Source: Bacteroidaceae bacterium (GTDB lineage: Bacteria > Bacteroidota > Bacteroidia > Bacteroidales > Bacteroidaceae). Taken from it: a stretch of DNA of 33,300 nt. The notes below the pieces were generated by a model. That model was not told the DNA's origin. It made no database searches and worked only from the letters and a program-made list of their open reading frames with translations. Where the stretch lies: NCBI GenBank assembly GCA_017462065.1, contig JAFTRV010000020.1, positions 1 to 33,300 on the forward strand, read 5' to 3'. A program made the translations under genes and the position numbers. Shown here piece by piece: positions 1-6,968 of the stretch (the first letter of the stretch is position 1; each line of letters begins with the position of its first letter).

Positions 1-251
1 AGATTGCTTCGGGTTACGGACTTGCCCATACCTAAGTGATACAGCTTCCTCCAATGTGCTTCAAGCGCAACGATTAAGTCGCGTAAACTTTCACATTTTG
101 CAAGTTGTCCGAACATCATTACAAGCAGTTGATTCCAGCAGGTAAAGAACTTTATATATTTGTCTCCCAAATACTTAGCTACAATGCGGTTGAACTTACT
201 TCGGTCTAAAAACTGAACTAATTGAGCGAAAACGTATTTGTCTTTTAGCAT
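1..251 (-). CDS. IS4-family transposase (DUF4372 type), N-terminal part, cut by window edge
   Basis: The minus strand reads an open frame of 83 codons from an ATG at 249-251 to the left edge of the window with no stop. Its first residues (MLKDKYVFAQLVQFLDRSKF) and the later stretches FTCWNQLLVMMFGQL and LRDLIVALEAH match the N-terminal DUF4372 region that precedes the DDE catalytic domain in IS4-family transposases common in Bacteroidales. The catalytic residues lie outside the window, so activity cannot be judged. The frame is intact as far as it can be read. A promoter-like site sits just upstream (271-301). The start was chosen because it is the first ATG after that promoter and the family typically begins with this short basic stretch. 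Confidence 0.85.
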   Translation of the reverse strand, partial: MLKDKYVFAQLVQFLDRSKFNRIVAKYLGDKYIKFFTCWNQLLVMMFGQLAKCESLRDLIVALEAHWRKLYHLGMGKSVTRSN

Positions 252-270
252 AACTGTCTGATTTAGACTG

Positions 271-301
271 CAAAAGTAAATTCAAATCCGTTCGCTCACA
301 A
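271..301 (-). promoter_or_regulatory. Promoter for the IS transposase
   Basis: On the minus strand a TTG (complement of 299-301) is followed after 20 nt by TACTTTTG (complement of 271-278). This fits the Bacteroidota primary sigma consensus TTG-N19..21-TAnnTTTG exactly. The start codon at 251 lies only about a dozen bases below the expected transcription start, so the leader would be very short. Confidence 0.6.
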
Positions 302-381
302 AACTTGCATAACAAATTAAATATCAATCATTTCAAAGAACTATTTCGATTTTTTAGTGGACACTTATGATCGTTTGACAC

Positions 382-415
382 AAAGTTGGATATATTTCAC
401 ATGCTTACCAACTTT
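382..415. repeat. 8-bp inverted repeat beyond the WYL gene
   Basis: AAAGTTGG (382-389) and CCAACTTT (408-415) form a perfect 8-bp stem around an 18-nt loop, about 50 bp past the stop codon of the WYL gene. It could be a weak transcription terminator for that gene, but only three T residues follow on the minus strand and the loop is long. Confidence 0.3.
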
Positions 416-462
416 CTAGTCAAAGACATTGGTACTATGACAAGAGAACCATTCCGCTATAG

Positions 463-1533
463 TTATAAATATCGATGCGATAAAGACAAGACATTTTCCT
501 TTATATACTCTCTTACATTCTCAGGAGAAACAACTTCCAAGCCGTCACCCATCTGTAAGATTCTCCCGACAAATTCTTTATTAAGTTCTACCTGCAATAA
601 AAACTCTCCGTAATCACCATTATCATATTTCGCAAACGGTTTTGTTGTCACTTGTGTATGATGAATCGGTTTTGTCTCTGTCAATTTGTGTATATACGGA
701 CTATGTGAACGTATAATAATCTCTTCAACTTTCATTCCTTCCAAATGAGATACCCCGACAATGTTGTCAAAATATTTCTCATAAAACATTGTAGGAGGCT
801 CAATGTATTTTATTCTGTATTTTTCACGAGGACGTGATTTTATTCTATCAATAGCTATATTGTATCCGAATTCAGGACTACGACCTTCTGCATGCCCTAA
901 TATATGCCACCTTCCATTATACTCTTTAATATAATGAGGATGAAATATTAATGTCTGCAAATTTTCTTCATACGGTTTATAATCTATTTCTAATACAACT
1001 TTCCCTTTTATATTCTCATAAAGTTTCGGTAAAAGGTCTATGTTTACAAGAATGCGGTCAAGGCTTGAGCTTATTATCTGTTCGCCTCTATGTTTCCGGT
1101 TTTCTATCTCTAATAGATCAATACAATCCTTAAAAAAATGCTCTAACCATGATCTTGGAAAGAAGCCTGCAGAGTCTTGGCAGAACAGCCAATACTTCTT
1201 TAAGTCACTTATAACCTTCGTGTTTATCATATCAGATAAAGGATCTTCTTCTTTACCTACGTATTTATAGACACGATGACGATTATTGCCTGCTTTTTCA
1301 ATACTTCTTGGACCAACCCTATCTTCTATTAATTTTATAACATCAGCAAAAGCCTTCTTAAGTTCGCCATATCCGTCACATGAAGACAATTTTTCAGTTA
1401 TTTCTTTTGGATAACTACTCTCAATTAAAACACTTTTGTATGTTACACTCTTACGACTTTTTAACTGTTTATAAATTATTCGTGCAAACAATGCTTTATA
1501 ACTATCACCGAAGAATAAATTTCGTAGACTCAT
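463..1533 (-). CDS. WYL-domain transcriptional regulator
   Basis: A 356-residue protein. Residues about 5-100 are predicted to carry a winged-helix DNA-binding part. The WYL domain follows at about 175-235 with the pattern GRWHILGHAEGR..YNIAIDRI, where the usual W-Y-L triplet reads W-H-I. A WCX-like C-terminal domain covers about 268-345. WYL domains bind nucleic-acid ligands and control promoters, often in DNA-repair and anti-phage regions. The frame could extend upstream to 1620, but the ATG at 1531-1533 is preferred because a consensus promoter (1618-1648) overlaps the longer start and would not transcribe it. The gene is AT-rich compared with everything to its right and borders an insertion sequence, which suggests horizontal acquisition. 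No defence genes are visible beside it, so its target is unknown. Confidence 0.8.
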   Translation of the reverse strand: MSLRNLFFGDSYKALFARIIYKQLKSRKSVTYKSVLIESSYPKEITEKLSSCDGYGELKKAFADVIKLIEDRVGPRSIEKAGNNRHRVYKYVGKEEDPLSDMINTKVISDLKKYWLFCQDSAGFFPRSWLEHFFKDCIDLLEIENRKHRGEQIISSSLDRILVNIDLLPKLYENIKGKVVLEIDYKPYEENLQTLIFHPHYIKEYNGRWHILGHAEGRSPEFGYNIAIDRIKSRPREKYRIKYIEPPTMFYEKYFDNIVGVSHLEGMKVEEIIIRSHSPYIHKLTETKPIHHTQVTTKPFAKYDNGDYGEFLLQVELNKEFVGRILQMGDGLEVVSPENVREYIKENVLSLSHRYL

Positions 1534-1617
1534 AAACGTAAACCTAAATTTAGTTATTATATTATAGGATTTATAACACGTTAATATTACATCACAATTA
1601 TAAGTTATTAGTATTAG

Positions 1618-1648
1618 CAAATATAGTTCTTATTTATTATAAGGGCAA
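1618..1648 (-). promoter_or_regulatory. Promoter for the WYL regulator
   Basis: On the minus strand TTG (complement of 1646-1648), a 20-nt spacer and TATATTTG (complement of 1618-1625) match the Bacteroidota promoter consensus exactly. The expected transcription start near 1611 leaves a leader of about 75 nt before the ATG at 1533 and rules out the longer reading frame that begins at 1620. Confidence 0.65.
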
Positions 1649-1714
1649 AGACAACACAGCATTAATGTATGAAACACCCGCCAAAGAGTACGAAATTGAC
1701 ACGCGAGCAAAAGT

Positions 1715-2668
1715 CTACGGATTATTCCGTTTATACAGCTGCCAGGTGTTCACCAAGTTATGCCAAATGGAATAGAAGCCGCAGGCGATGGCGGTGACGG
1801 GGGTAAGGAATGTGTATGCGAACCATATTCCGAAGACGGTATTTTTCTGTCCTAAGGCCTGTCCGCCGGTAACCAGTTCGCCATGACGACGGCCGACATG
1901 CCTGCCGATGGCGAACTGCATGAGACAGCACGCAAGTGATACCGCCGCTATGCCGGCCATCACATATATCGACACTGCAGAATGCGCTATGGCACGGCAT
2001 GTCACGGCTATGGCAAGCGACAGCGCTACAAGCCATAGGTAAAACGGCAGGTTGCGTCCTTTTGAGATAAGCCAGCCATGCACGCCCGGAGCCGCTCGAC
2101 GCAGCAGTTCGGAACAAAGCAACGGCAACAGCAACAGAGGAAACACTTTGCTCATGATGAGCAAGAACGACGATGTTATGCTCTCGCCCTCTACGGGATG
2201 CGACAACGCAAGGAACAGCGGCGTCACCATAGCCACTGCGATATTTATCTGCATGGTATATGAGATGAGCGAAGCTGAGTTTCCGCCGAGGCGGGCCGTG
2301 ATGACAGCAGCCGCTGTCGCCGTGGGGCATATAAGGCAGAGCATCGCCGCCTCGAGCATCACACGCAGTGTGAGCGGCATGCCCTTGAAAGCGTATATCG
2401 ACAGGGATATCGCAATGAACGCCGTCAGCTGAAAGGCCAACAGTGCCAGATGCCACCTCTTGGGCTTAAGTTCCCTAACACGCACCTTGCAGAACGTGAC
2501 AAAGAGCATGGCGAAGATGAGCGCAGGCTGAACATACGATATTACCTCCGCTGCAAGGCGGTGCGTGGAGTCGAAGAGCGGTATATTGACATAAATAAGA
2601 TACATTACGACACCGCTCGACATCGCTATCGGCAACGACCAGTCACGCAAGAATTGACGCAGCCTCAT
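1715..2668 (-). CDS. BASS-family (bile acid:sodium symporter-like) membrane transporter
   Basis: A 317-residue polytopic inner-membrane protein with about nine or ten hydrophobic segments spread over its whole length. The C-terminal stretch GGQALGQKNTVFGIWFAYTF and the mid-protein CPTATAAAVITARLGGN resemble the two discontinuous-helix regions of SBF/BASS transporters. Characterised members move bile acids, pyruvate, pantoate and other organic anions with sodium; the substrate here cannot be read from sequence. The start lies 11 bp below the aroQ stop, so it is almost certainly the second gene of an aroQ transcript. That pairing suggests an organic-acid substrate linked to the aromatic pathway, but this is inference. 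No clear terminator follows. The roughly 70 bp beyond the stop contain nothing I recognise apart from the promoter of the next gene. Confidence 0.75.
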   Translation of the reverse strand: MRLRQFLRDWSLPIAMSSGVVMYLIYVNIPLFDSTHRLAAEVISYVQPALIFAMLFVTFCKVRVRELKPKRWHLALLAFQLTAFIAISLSIYAFKGMPLTLRVMLEAAMLCLICPTATAAAVITARLGGNSASLISYTMQINIAVAMVTPLFLALSHPVEGESITSSFLLIMSKVFPLLLLPLLCSELLRRAAPGVHGWLISKGRNLPFYLWLVALSLAIAVTCRAIAHSAVSIYVMAGIAAVSLACCLMQFAIGRHVGRRHGELVTGGQALGQKNTVFGIWFAYTFLTPVTAIACGFYSIWHNLVNTWQLYKRNNP

Positions 2669-2679
2669 ACCATTGCGAA

Positions 2680-3108
2680 TTATAGCTGAGCAAGAAACTC
2701 AAGCCCCTCACGATAGCCGTCGAAGCCCTTGCCGCAGATTGTCCTCTGAGCATATAGCGACACGTAAGAGAACCGGCGGAACGGTTCACGGGTCGAAATA
2801 TCGGTCAGATGCACCTCGGCCGTAGGCAGAGCTACAGCCTTCAGGGCGTCGAGGATAGCCACGCTCGTATGAGTATAAGCCGCAGGGTTTATCAGAATGC
2901 CGTCGAACACACCATAGGCGGCCTGTATCCTATCGACAATCGCACCCTCGTGATTAGACTGGAACAGCTCCACCTCAAGAGAGAGCTCCGCAGCCGAAGA
3001 ACAGATAAAAGCCTCAAGAGCCTTGAAATCCTTAGCACCATAGAGTGCCGGCTCACGCAAGCCAAGAAGATTCAGGTTCGGGCCATTAATAACCAGTATC
3101 TTTTTCAT
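2680..3108 (-). CDS. aroQ: Type II 3-dehydroquinate dehydratase
   Basis: A 142-residue cytoplasmic enzyme that removes water from 3-dehydroquinate to give 3-dehydroshikimate, the third step of the shikimate pathway. The N-terminal signature INGPNLNLLGLREPALYG carries the catalytic Tyr. The substrate-binding stretch FQSNHEGAIVDRI and the later INPAAYTHTSVAILDAL and EVHLTDISTREPFR are all present. Length is usual for the family, which forms dodecamers. The ATG at 3106-3108 is chosen over a TTG four codons upstream because the family starts with a short basic segment before the first strand. It is followed after 11 bp by a BASS transporter gene and preceded by a tandem repeat that carries two promoter-like sites, so it is probably transcribed separately from pheA. 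Confidence 0.95.
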   Translation of the reverse strand: MKKILVINGPNLNLLGLREPALYGAKDFKALEAFICSSAAELSLEVELFQSNHEGAIVDRIQAAYGVFDGILINPAAYTHTSVAILDALKAVALPTAEVHLTDISTREPFRRFSYVSLYAQRTICGKGFDGYREGLEFLAQL

Positions 3109-3168
3109 ATACACCCGCAAAATTTAAGAATATAGCGTAGCGCAGCTATCGCCGTCATTAACAAAACG

Positions 3169-3199
3169 CAAAATTATTAGCATAAAACGGAGAGAGCAA
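3169..3199 (-). promoter_or_regulatory. Promoter-like site in repeat unit 1, reading into aroQ
   Basis: TTG (complement of 3197-3199), 20 nt, then TAATTTTG (complement of 3169-3176) on the minus strand: an exact Bacteroidota consensus. Transcription would begin near 3162 and give a leader of about 55 nt to the aroQ ATG. Confidence 0.6.
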
Positions 3200-3296
3200 G
3201 GCTTGCGACGGTTTTGGGGACAGGAGTTTAGCACAGACTAAATGACTGTTCACAAAACCAAGCGTAACGCAGCTATCGCCGTTATTAACAAAAACG

Positions 3297-3327
3297 CAAA
3301 ATTATTAGCATAAAACGGAGAGAGCAA
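3297..3327 (-). promoter_or_regulatory. Promoter-like site in repeat unit 2, reading into aroQ
   Basis: The same TTG-N20-TAATTTTG arrangement as in unit 1, displaced by one repeat length (TTG complement 3325-3327, TAATTTTG complement 3297-3304). A transcript from here would carry the unit 1 hairpin in its leader. Confidence 0.55.
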
Positions 3328-3424
3328 GGCTTGCGACGGTTTTGGGGACAGGAGTTTAGCACAGACTAAATGACTGTTCACAAAACCAAGCGTAACGCAG
3401 CCATCGCCGTTTTAGGCAATAATT

Positions 3425-4567
3425 TTATATTATTTCGGCATAAGTACCAAAATACCTGAACTGCTCCCCGCACTCGTGCAGCTCGCACATCAATGACAGG
3501 AACTCATCACTGTATACTGAGGCCTCGATATCGAAGTAGAAGCGGTATTCAAACTCTCGTTCGGGAATTTGGCGGCTCTCAAGCTTCACGAGGTTTACTC
3601 CTGTAGCATTGAAGCGTGACATTATGCGGAAGAGGGTACCGGGGCGGTTAGGTATGTTAATCATTATGCTTGTACGGTCGGCGCCGGAATATATCTTAGG
3701 CTCCTTTGCGATGCAGATGAAACGGGTATAGTTGTTGTCACGGTTCTGTATCGACGCTTTGGCAACCTGGAGCTGGTATAGCTCTCCGCACAGGCGTGAA
3801 GAGAGAGAGGCCTTTGTGGGGTCACCTGTCTGAGCGACCATGCGTGCAGCCTCGGCGGTGTTCTCGCAAGCTATTACACGCACGTTCTTGAGCGTAGAAA
3901 GGAATTCGGAGCATTGGCTTATAGCCTGCTGGTGCGAATATATTTCACGGATATCGTCAATCTTCGTTCCCGGAATTGTAAGCAACGCATGGTCTACCTT
4001 GAGACGTGCAGAGCGTACGATGTTCACGTTATACTGCGACAGAAGGTCGTATATGGCATTCACCGAGCCGGCAAGCGAGTTCTCTATCGGAAGAACACCG
4101 AACTCGCAGAGGCCGCTGTTCACAGCCTTGAACACGCCCTCGAAATTGCTCATATACATTATCTCGGGGAGGTCGAAAAGACGCTCCGACGCAAGATGGG
4201 CATAAGAGCCCTCGCAACCTGCGCACGCTACCGAAGCACGCTTAGGGAACGGCTGCGGCGGAACGGAAGCGATGTTCTTGAAGTAGCTGAAGAACTCGCT
4301 GCCCTCGGAGAGCATACGTGTCTCGTAGGACTCGCTGAGGTCGAATATAGTACGGTACAAGGTACGTCCGTAGCCCTCGAATTCAGGGCCAAGACGCTTT
4401 GACACGTTCTGCAAGACAGCCCTTGCACGTGAAGGGTGATACACGGGCAGGTTATTCTCCTTTTTATATTTGCCTATTCCTGACACCACCTGCATGCGGC
4501 GCGCGAAGAGGTCGCACATCTGAGAATCAATCTCATCTATCTCCTGACGAAGCTTATCCAAGTCCAT
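3425..4567 (-). CDS. pheA: Bifunctional chorismate mutase / prephenate dehydratase (P-protein)
   Basis: A 380-residue cytoplasmic enzyme converting chorismate to prephenate and then to phenylpyruvate, the phenylalanine branch. Residues 1-86 are an all-helical AroQ-class chorismate mutase (LDKLRQEIDEIDSQMCDLFA, then RRMQVVSGIGKYK). Residues about 112-290 are the prephenate dehydratase, with GVLPIENSLAGSV and the catalytic YTRF segment at 280-283. Residues about 297-378 are an ACT domain with PNRPGTLF and LESRQI, the usual phenylalanine-sensing motifs, so feedback inhibition by Phe is expected. It lies 84 bp below aroA with a possible promoter of its own. The arrangement resembles the enterobacterial P-protein. 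Many Bacteroidales instead carry the mutase on DAHP synthase. Confidence 0.93.
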   Translation of the reverse strand: MDLDKLRQEIDEIDSQMCDLFARRMQVVSGIGKYKKENNLPVYHPSRARAVLQNVSKRLGPEFEGYGRTLYRTIFDLSESYETRMLSEGSEFFSYFKNIASVPPQPFPKRASVACAGCEGSYAHLASERLFDLPEIMYMSNFEGVFKAVNSGLCEFGVLPIENSLAGSVNAIYDLLSQYNVNIVRSARLKVDHALLTIPGTKIDDIREIYSHQQAISQCSEFLSTLKNVRVIACENTAEAARMVAQTGDPTKASLSSRLCGELYQLQVAKASIQNRDNNYTRFICIAKEPKIYSGADRTSIMINIPNRPGTLFRIMSRFNATGVNLVKLESRQIPEREFEYRFYFDIEASVYSDEFLSLMCELHECGEQFRYFGTYAEII

Positions 4568-4573
4568 AGTTAT
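4565..4573 (-). promoter_or_regulatory. ATAACTATG start context of pheA
   Basis: The coding strand reads ATAACT directly before the ATG. The identical nine bases also frame the starts of aroF, ndk and exbB. No Shine-Dalgarno sequence is present, so this may be a translation-initiation context. Confidence 0.45.
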
Positions 4574-4626
4574 ATAGTTTTTTATTATTTGCTTATTTAA
4601 ATTGCTTTACCGACGTTCCGGTATCA

Positions 4627-4634
4627 CAAAGTTA
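4627..4634 (-). promoter_or_regulatory. Possible -7 element upstream of pheA
   Basis: TAACTTTG on the minus strand fits TAnnTTTG and lies in the 84-bp aroA-pheA gap, about 60 bp above the pheA start. No TTG stands at the expected -33 distance, so this is a weak candidate for an internal promoter. Confidence 0.35.
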
Positions 4635-4651
4635 CTCTTTTATCATAAAAT

Positions 4652-5908
4652 TCACTCTACCTTCCCGCCCAACTTTTCAAAATCGTCGAAGAACGAAGGG
4701 TAAGACTTCGCCACGCATTCAGCCCCGTCTATCGCCGTTATCCCTTGCGCAAGCGATGACATTACAGCTGCAGACATTGCTATGCGGTGGTCGCCGAAGC
4801 TATCGACGACGCCTTGAACGACAGGAGTGCCGCCGAAGACTGTAAAGGTATCTTCGCCTACTTGCGAGCTTATGCCGAACGAAGCGAGAGTCCTTCTCAT
4901 GGCCTCGAGGCGGTCGCTCTCCTTGAAACGGAGACGGCCCACGCCGGTGAAGGTTGTCGTGCCCTGCGCCACAGCCGCAGCGACCGACAGGATAGGCAGC
5001 AGGTCGGGGGTGTCCGTGCAGTCAAGTTCCGCACCGAACAGATGCGACGGCATCGCTTTTACGCCCTCCTCAGAGGTCTCTATGAAAGCTCCCATTGAAC
5101 GCAGATGCTCTACGACATAGCTGTCGCCCTGCAACGAAGAGGAGTTCATGCCGCCTACCGTTACAGGCAGCTTGCCCGTAACGCCTGCCGTTATCCAGAA
5201 GGCAGCGGAAGACCAATCGCCCTCGACGGTTATATCGGACGGCATGCGGTACTGCCGGTTGCCTTTTATTTTGAAAATGTTGCCTTGCTGTTCTATTCTT
5301 ATCCCTGCTATTCGCAACGCATCGAGCGTCATTGATATATACGAGGCGCTTGTCATGTTGCCCGTCACCTCTATTACGCTGTCCTCGACAGCCAGAGGCA
5401 AGGCGAAAAGCAAGCCTGTAAGATACTGCGACGATATATTCCCCGGCAGAGAGTAATTGCCGCCACGGAGAGCGCCCTCGCACGTCAAAGGCAGTTCGTC
5501 GGCAGAATGCCTGCGAAACGCCATTCCATGCTCGGACAAAGCATTGCAGAGGTCACCCATAGGACGCTGAGGCAGCTTGCCGCCGCCTACGAAAGTAGCG
5601 TCGGCGCCAAGAACGGCAGCTACCGAGAGAAGAAACCTTAATGTGGAGCCGCTCTCGCCGCAATCGAGCGTAGAGCCTTTTACAACCCTGACAGGGCTTA
5701 CCGTAAAAATGCCCGAGGAGTATTCAATGCTGGCGCCGAGAGCGTTCAGGGAACGCATCGTAGCTATTATATCGTCGTTCACGCTGCTGCAGGCTATTTT
5801 GCAGGGCGACGTGCCGAGAGCGGCACATATCAAAAGACGATGCGCCTGCGACTTCGAGGGCGGCGGCACCACCCTGCCATGCAGAACTCCTGAAACGTTT
5901 CTTCTCAT
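4652..5908 (-). CDS. aroA: 3-phosphoshikimate 1-carboxyvinyltransferase (EPSP synthase)
   Basis: A 418-residue cytoplasmic enzyme joining phosphoenolpyruvate to shikimate 3-phosphate, the sixth step of the shikimate pathway. The fold's two inverse alpha/beta domains are covered in full. Visible motifs are PPSKSQAHR at 16-24 (shikimate-phosphate binding Lys and Ser), CGESGSTLRF at 83-92, LPQRPMGDL at 112-120, DTPDLLPILS (the Asp of the second domain), RLRFKESDRLEAM and FGDHRIAMS. It starts 3 bp after the aroB stop, so translation is probably coupled. The target of glyphosate is this enzyme; I cannot judge sensitivity from these motifs alone. No frameshift or missing active-site residue was seen. 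Confidence 0.96.
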   Translation of the reverse strand: MRRNVSGVLHGRVVPPPSKSQAHRLLICAALGTSPCKIACSSVNDDIIATMRSLNALGASIEYSSGIFTVSPVRVVKGSTLDCGESGSTLRFLLSVAAVLGADATFVGGGKLPQRPMGDLCNALSEHGMAFRRHSADELPLTCEGALRGGNYSLPGNISSQYLTGLLFALPLAVEDSVIEVTGNMTSASYISMTLDALRIAGIRIEQQGNIFKIKGNRQYRMPSDITVEGDWSSAAFWITAGVTGKLPVTVGGMNSSSLQGDSYVVEHLRSMGAFIETSEEGVKAMPSHLFGAELDCTDTPDLLPILSVAAAVAQGTTTFTGVGRLRFKESDRLEAMRRTLASFGISSQVGEDTFTVFGGTPVVQGVVDSFGDHRIAMSAAVMSSLAQGITAIDGAECVAKSYPSFFDDFEKLGGKVE

Positions 5909-5911
5909 ATA

Positions 5912-6961
5912 TCAGTCAATAACCTTGCCGAGCAAACCTCGTAGTTCTTCCAATTCCAATGTCACAAGAATGCACTCGCCGACAGCCTTAGGCAGGACAA
6001 CGGATATGCTGCCGCCACGGCGTTTCTTGTCGGAGAGAAGAGCCTCGAATATCTCATTCGCATTATAGCCGCACGAGATGTCAAAGCCGTAACTTATCAA
6101 TAGCCGCGATAAAGAGTCGGACACGTCGCACAGCCCGCACAGCGGCGCCATGCGTGCGGCTATCACCATGCCCTTAGCTACAGCCTCGCCGTGAGATACC
6201 GCAAAATCGCTGAGCTTCTCTATCGCATGGCCGAAGGTATGCCCGAAGTTAAGCAGGCCTCGCATGCCGTTGTCGAACTCGTCCTGCTGCACGACATCCC
6301 TCTTGATAGCGACACACCTCGCAACGACGTCCTCCCTGTCGAAAGGAACATTATGCAGGTCGCTGTAGAGCCGTGCATCGAGTATCATTCCGTACTTTAT
6401 GACCTCGGCACAGCCGTCACGGTATATATTTTCGGGCAGAGTATCCATAAGCAACGTGTCGCAGCAGACCATTGACGGCTGGTAGAAACTGCCTACAAGA
6501 TTCTTTCCCGCCGGTATGTCTATTGCGGTCTTGCCCCCTACAGAGCTGTCTACCGCCGCAAGGAGCGTTGTCGGCACCTGCACATATTTTACGCCTCGCA
6601 GATAGAGCGACGCCGAAAGGCCGCCGAGGTCGCCCACCACGCCGCCGCCGAATGCAATGACGGCATCGCTGCGTGTCAGCTGCTCGGCAGCAAGGAAGTT
6701 GAGGAACGCCAACATGTTGTCGGAGCATTTCGAAGCCTCGCCTGCCGGTATCACATACTTACAGGCATCGTACCCGCTGCAAGCAAGATGCTCCATCATA
6801 CGGCTGCCGTACAAAGCATCGACATTGCTGTCGGTAAGCACCGCTATGCGGCAGTCGCCAAGCACGGGACGCACAAGCTCGCCCAAGCGTGAGAGAAGCC
6901 CGTTCCCGATATGTATATCGTAGCTGCGTGAGACGCAGACATTTATTGTTCTGTGTTGCAT
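5912..6961 (-). CDS. aroB: 3-dehydroquinate synthase
   Basis: A 349-residue NAD- and metal-dependent enzyme that cyclises DAHP to 3-dehydroquinate, the second step of the shikimate pathway. Motifs seen are AFGGGVVGDLGGLSAS (NAD loop), PTTLLAAVDSSVGGKTAID, GCAEVIKYGMI and NFGHTFGHAIEK followed by SHGEAVAKGM, which supply the metal-binding Glu and His residues. The open frame runs to 7030, but the ATG at 6959-6961 is preferred: it has AAAGAG a few bases upstream, lies 7 bp after the tyrA stop, and the longer form would add 23 unrelated residues inside tyrA. It sits between tyrA and aroA in one operon. Confidence 0.95.
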   Translation of the reverse strand: MQHRTINVCVSRSYDIHIGNGLLSRLGELVRPVLGDCRIAVLTDSNVDALYGSRMMEHLACSGYDACKYVIPAGEASKCSDNMLAFLNFLAAEQLTRSDAVIAFGGGVVGDLGGLSASLYLRGVKYVQVPTTLLAAVDSSVGGKTAIDIPAGKNLVGSFYQPSMVCCDTLLMDTLPENIYRDGCAEVIKYGMILDARLYSDLHNVPFDREDVVARCVAIKRDVVQQDEFDNGMRGLLNFGHTFGHAIEKLSDFAVSHGEAVAKGMVIAARMAPLCGLCDVSDSLSRLLISYGFDISCGYNANEIFEALLSDKKRRGGSISVVLPKAVGECILVTLELEELRGLLGKVID

Positions 6962-6968
6962 ATACTCT

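Larger units (their letters stand above)
1..366 (-). mobile_element. End of an IS4-family insertion sequence (right part only)
   Basis: The transposase start, its promoter and about 65 bp of flank form the 5' end of an insertion sequence whose body continues left of the window. The outer boundary is not proven. I placed it near the TTAGTGGACACT stretch at about 355-366, where the AT-rich IS leader ends. The matching inverted repeat at the other end, and any target duplication, are outside the window, so the end point is an estimate. The element lies about 100 bp beyond the 3' end of the WYL regulator gene, so it does not interrupt that gene. Confidence 0.45.
3134..3411. repeat. Tandem intergenic repeat, two units of 127 and 128 bp plus a 23-bp third start
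   Basis: Unit 1 runs 3134-3260, unit 2 runs 3261-3388, and a third copy starts at 3389 and fades after about 23 bp. The two full units differ by one base near their start, one substitution in the middle and one extra A in an A-run. Each holds a long imperfect hairpin (3210-3259 and 3338-3387) built of three stacked stems: GGTTTTG/CAAAACC, ACAG/CTGT and TTTAG/CTAAA around the loop CACAGA, separated by symmetrical 3-nt internal loops. Each unit also has a promoter-like site pointing to aroQ. The block fills the whole pheA-aroQ gap and has no convincing open frame. A diverged relative lies at 33131-33300. Confidence 0.9.

Noticed and set aside
1669..1785. Short plus-strand frames starting near 1666-1669, overlapping the end of the transporter gene
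   Set aside because: About 25-40 codons, no promoter reading that way, overlapping a well-supported gene on the other strand; possible chance frames.
3134..3411. Possible CRISPR array
   Set aside because: The units are direct tandem copies with no unique spacers, and no cas genes are present.
4571..4651. Attenuator or leader peptide for pheA
   Set aside because: The 84-bp gap has no run of Phe codons and only a 4-bp stem (ACCG/CGGT), so there is no sign of classical attenuation.
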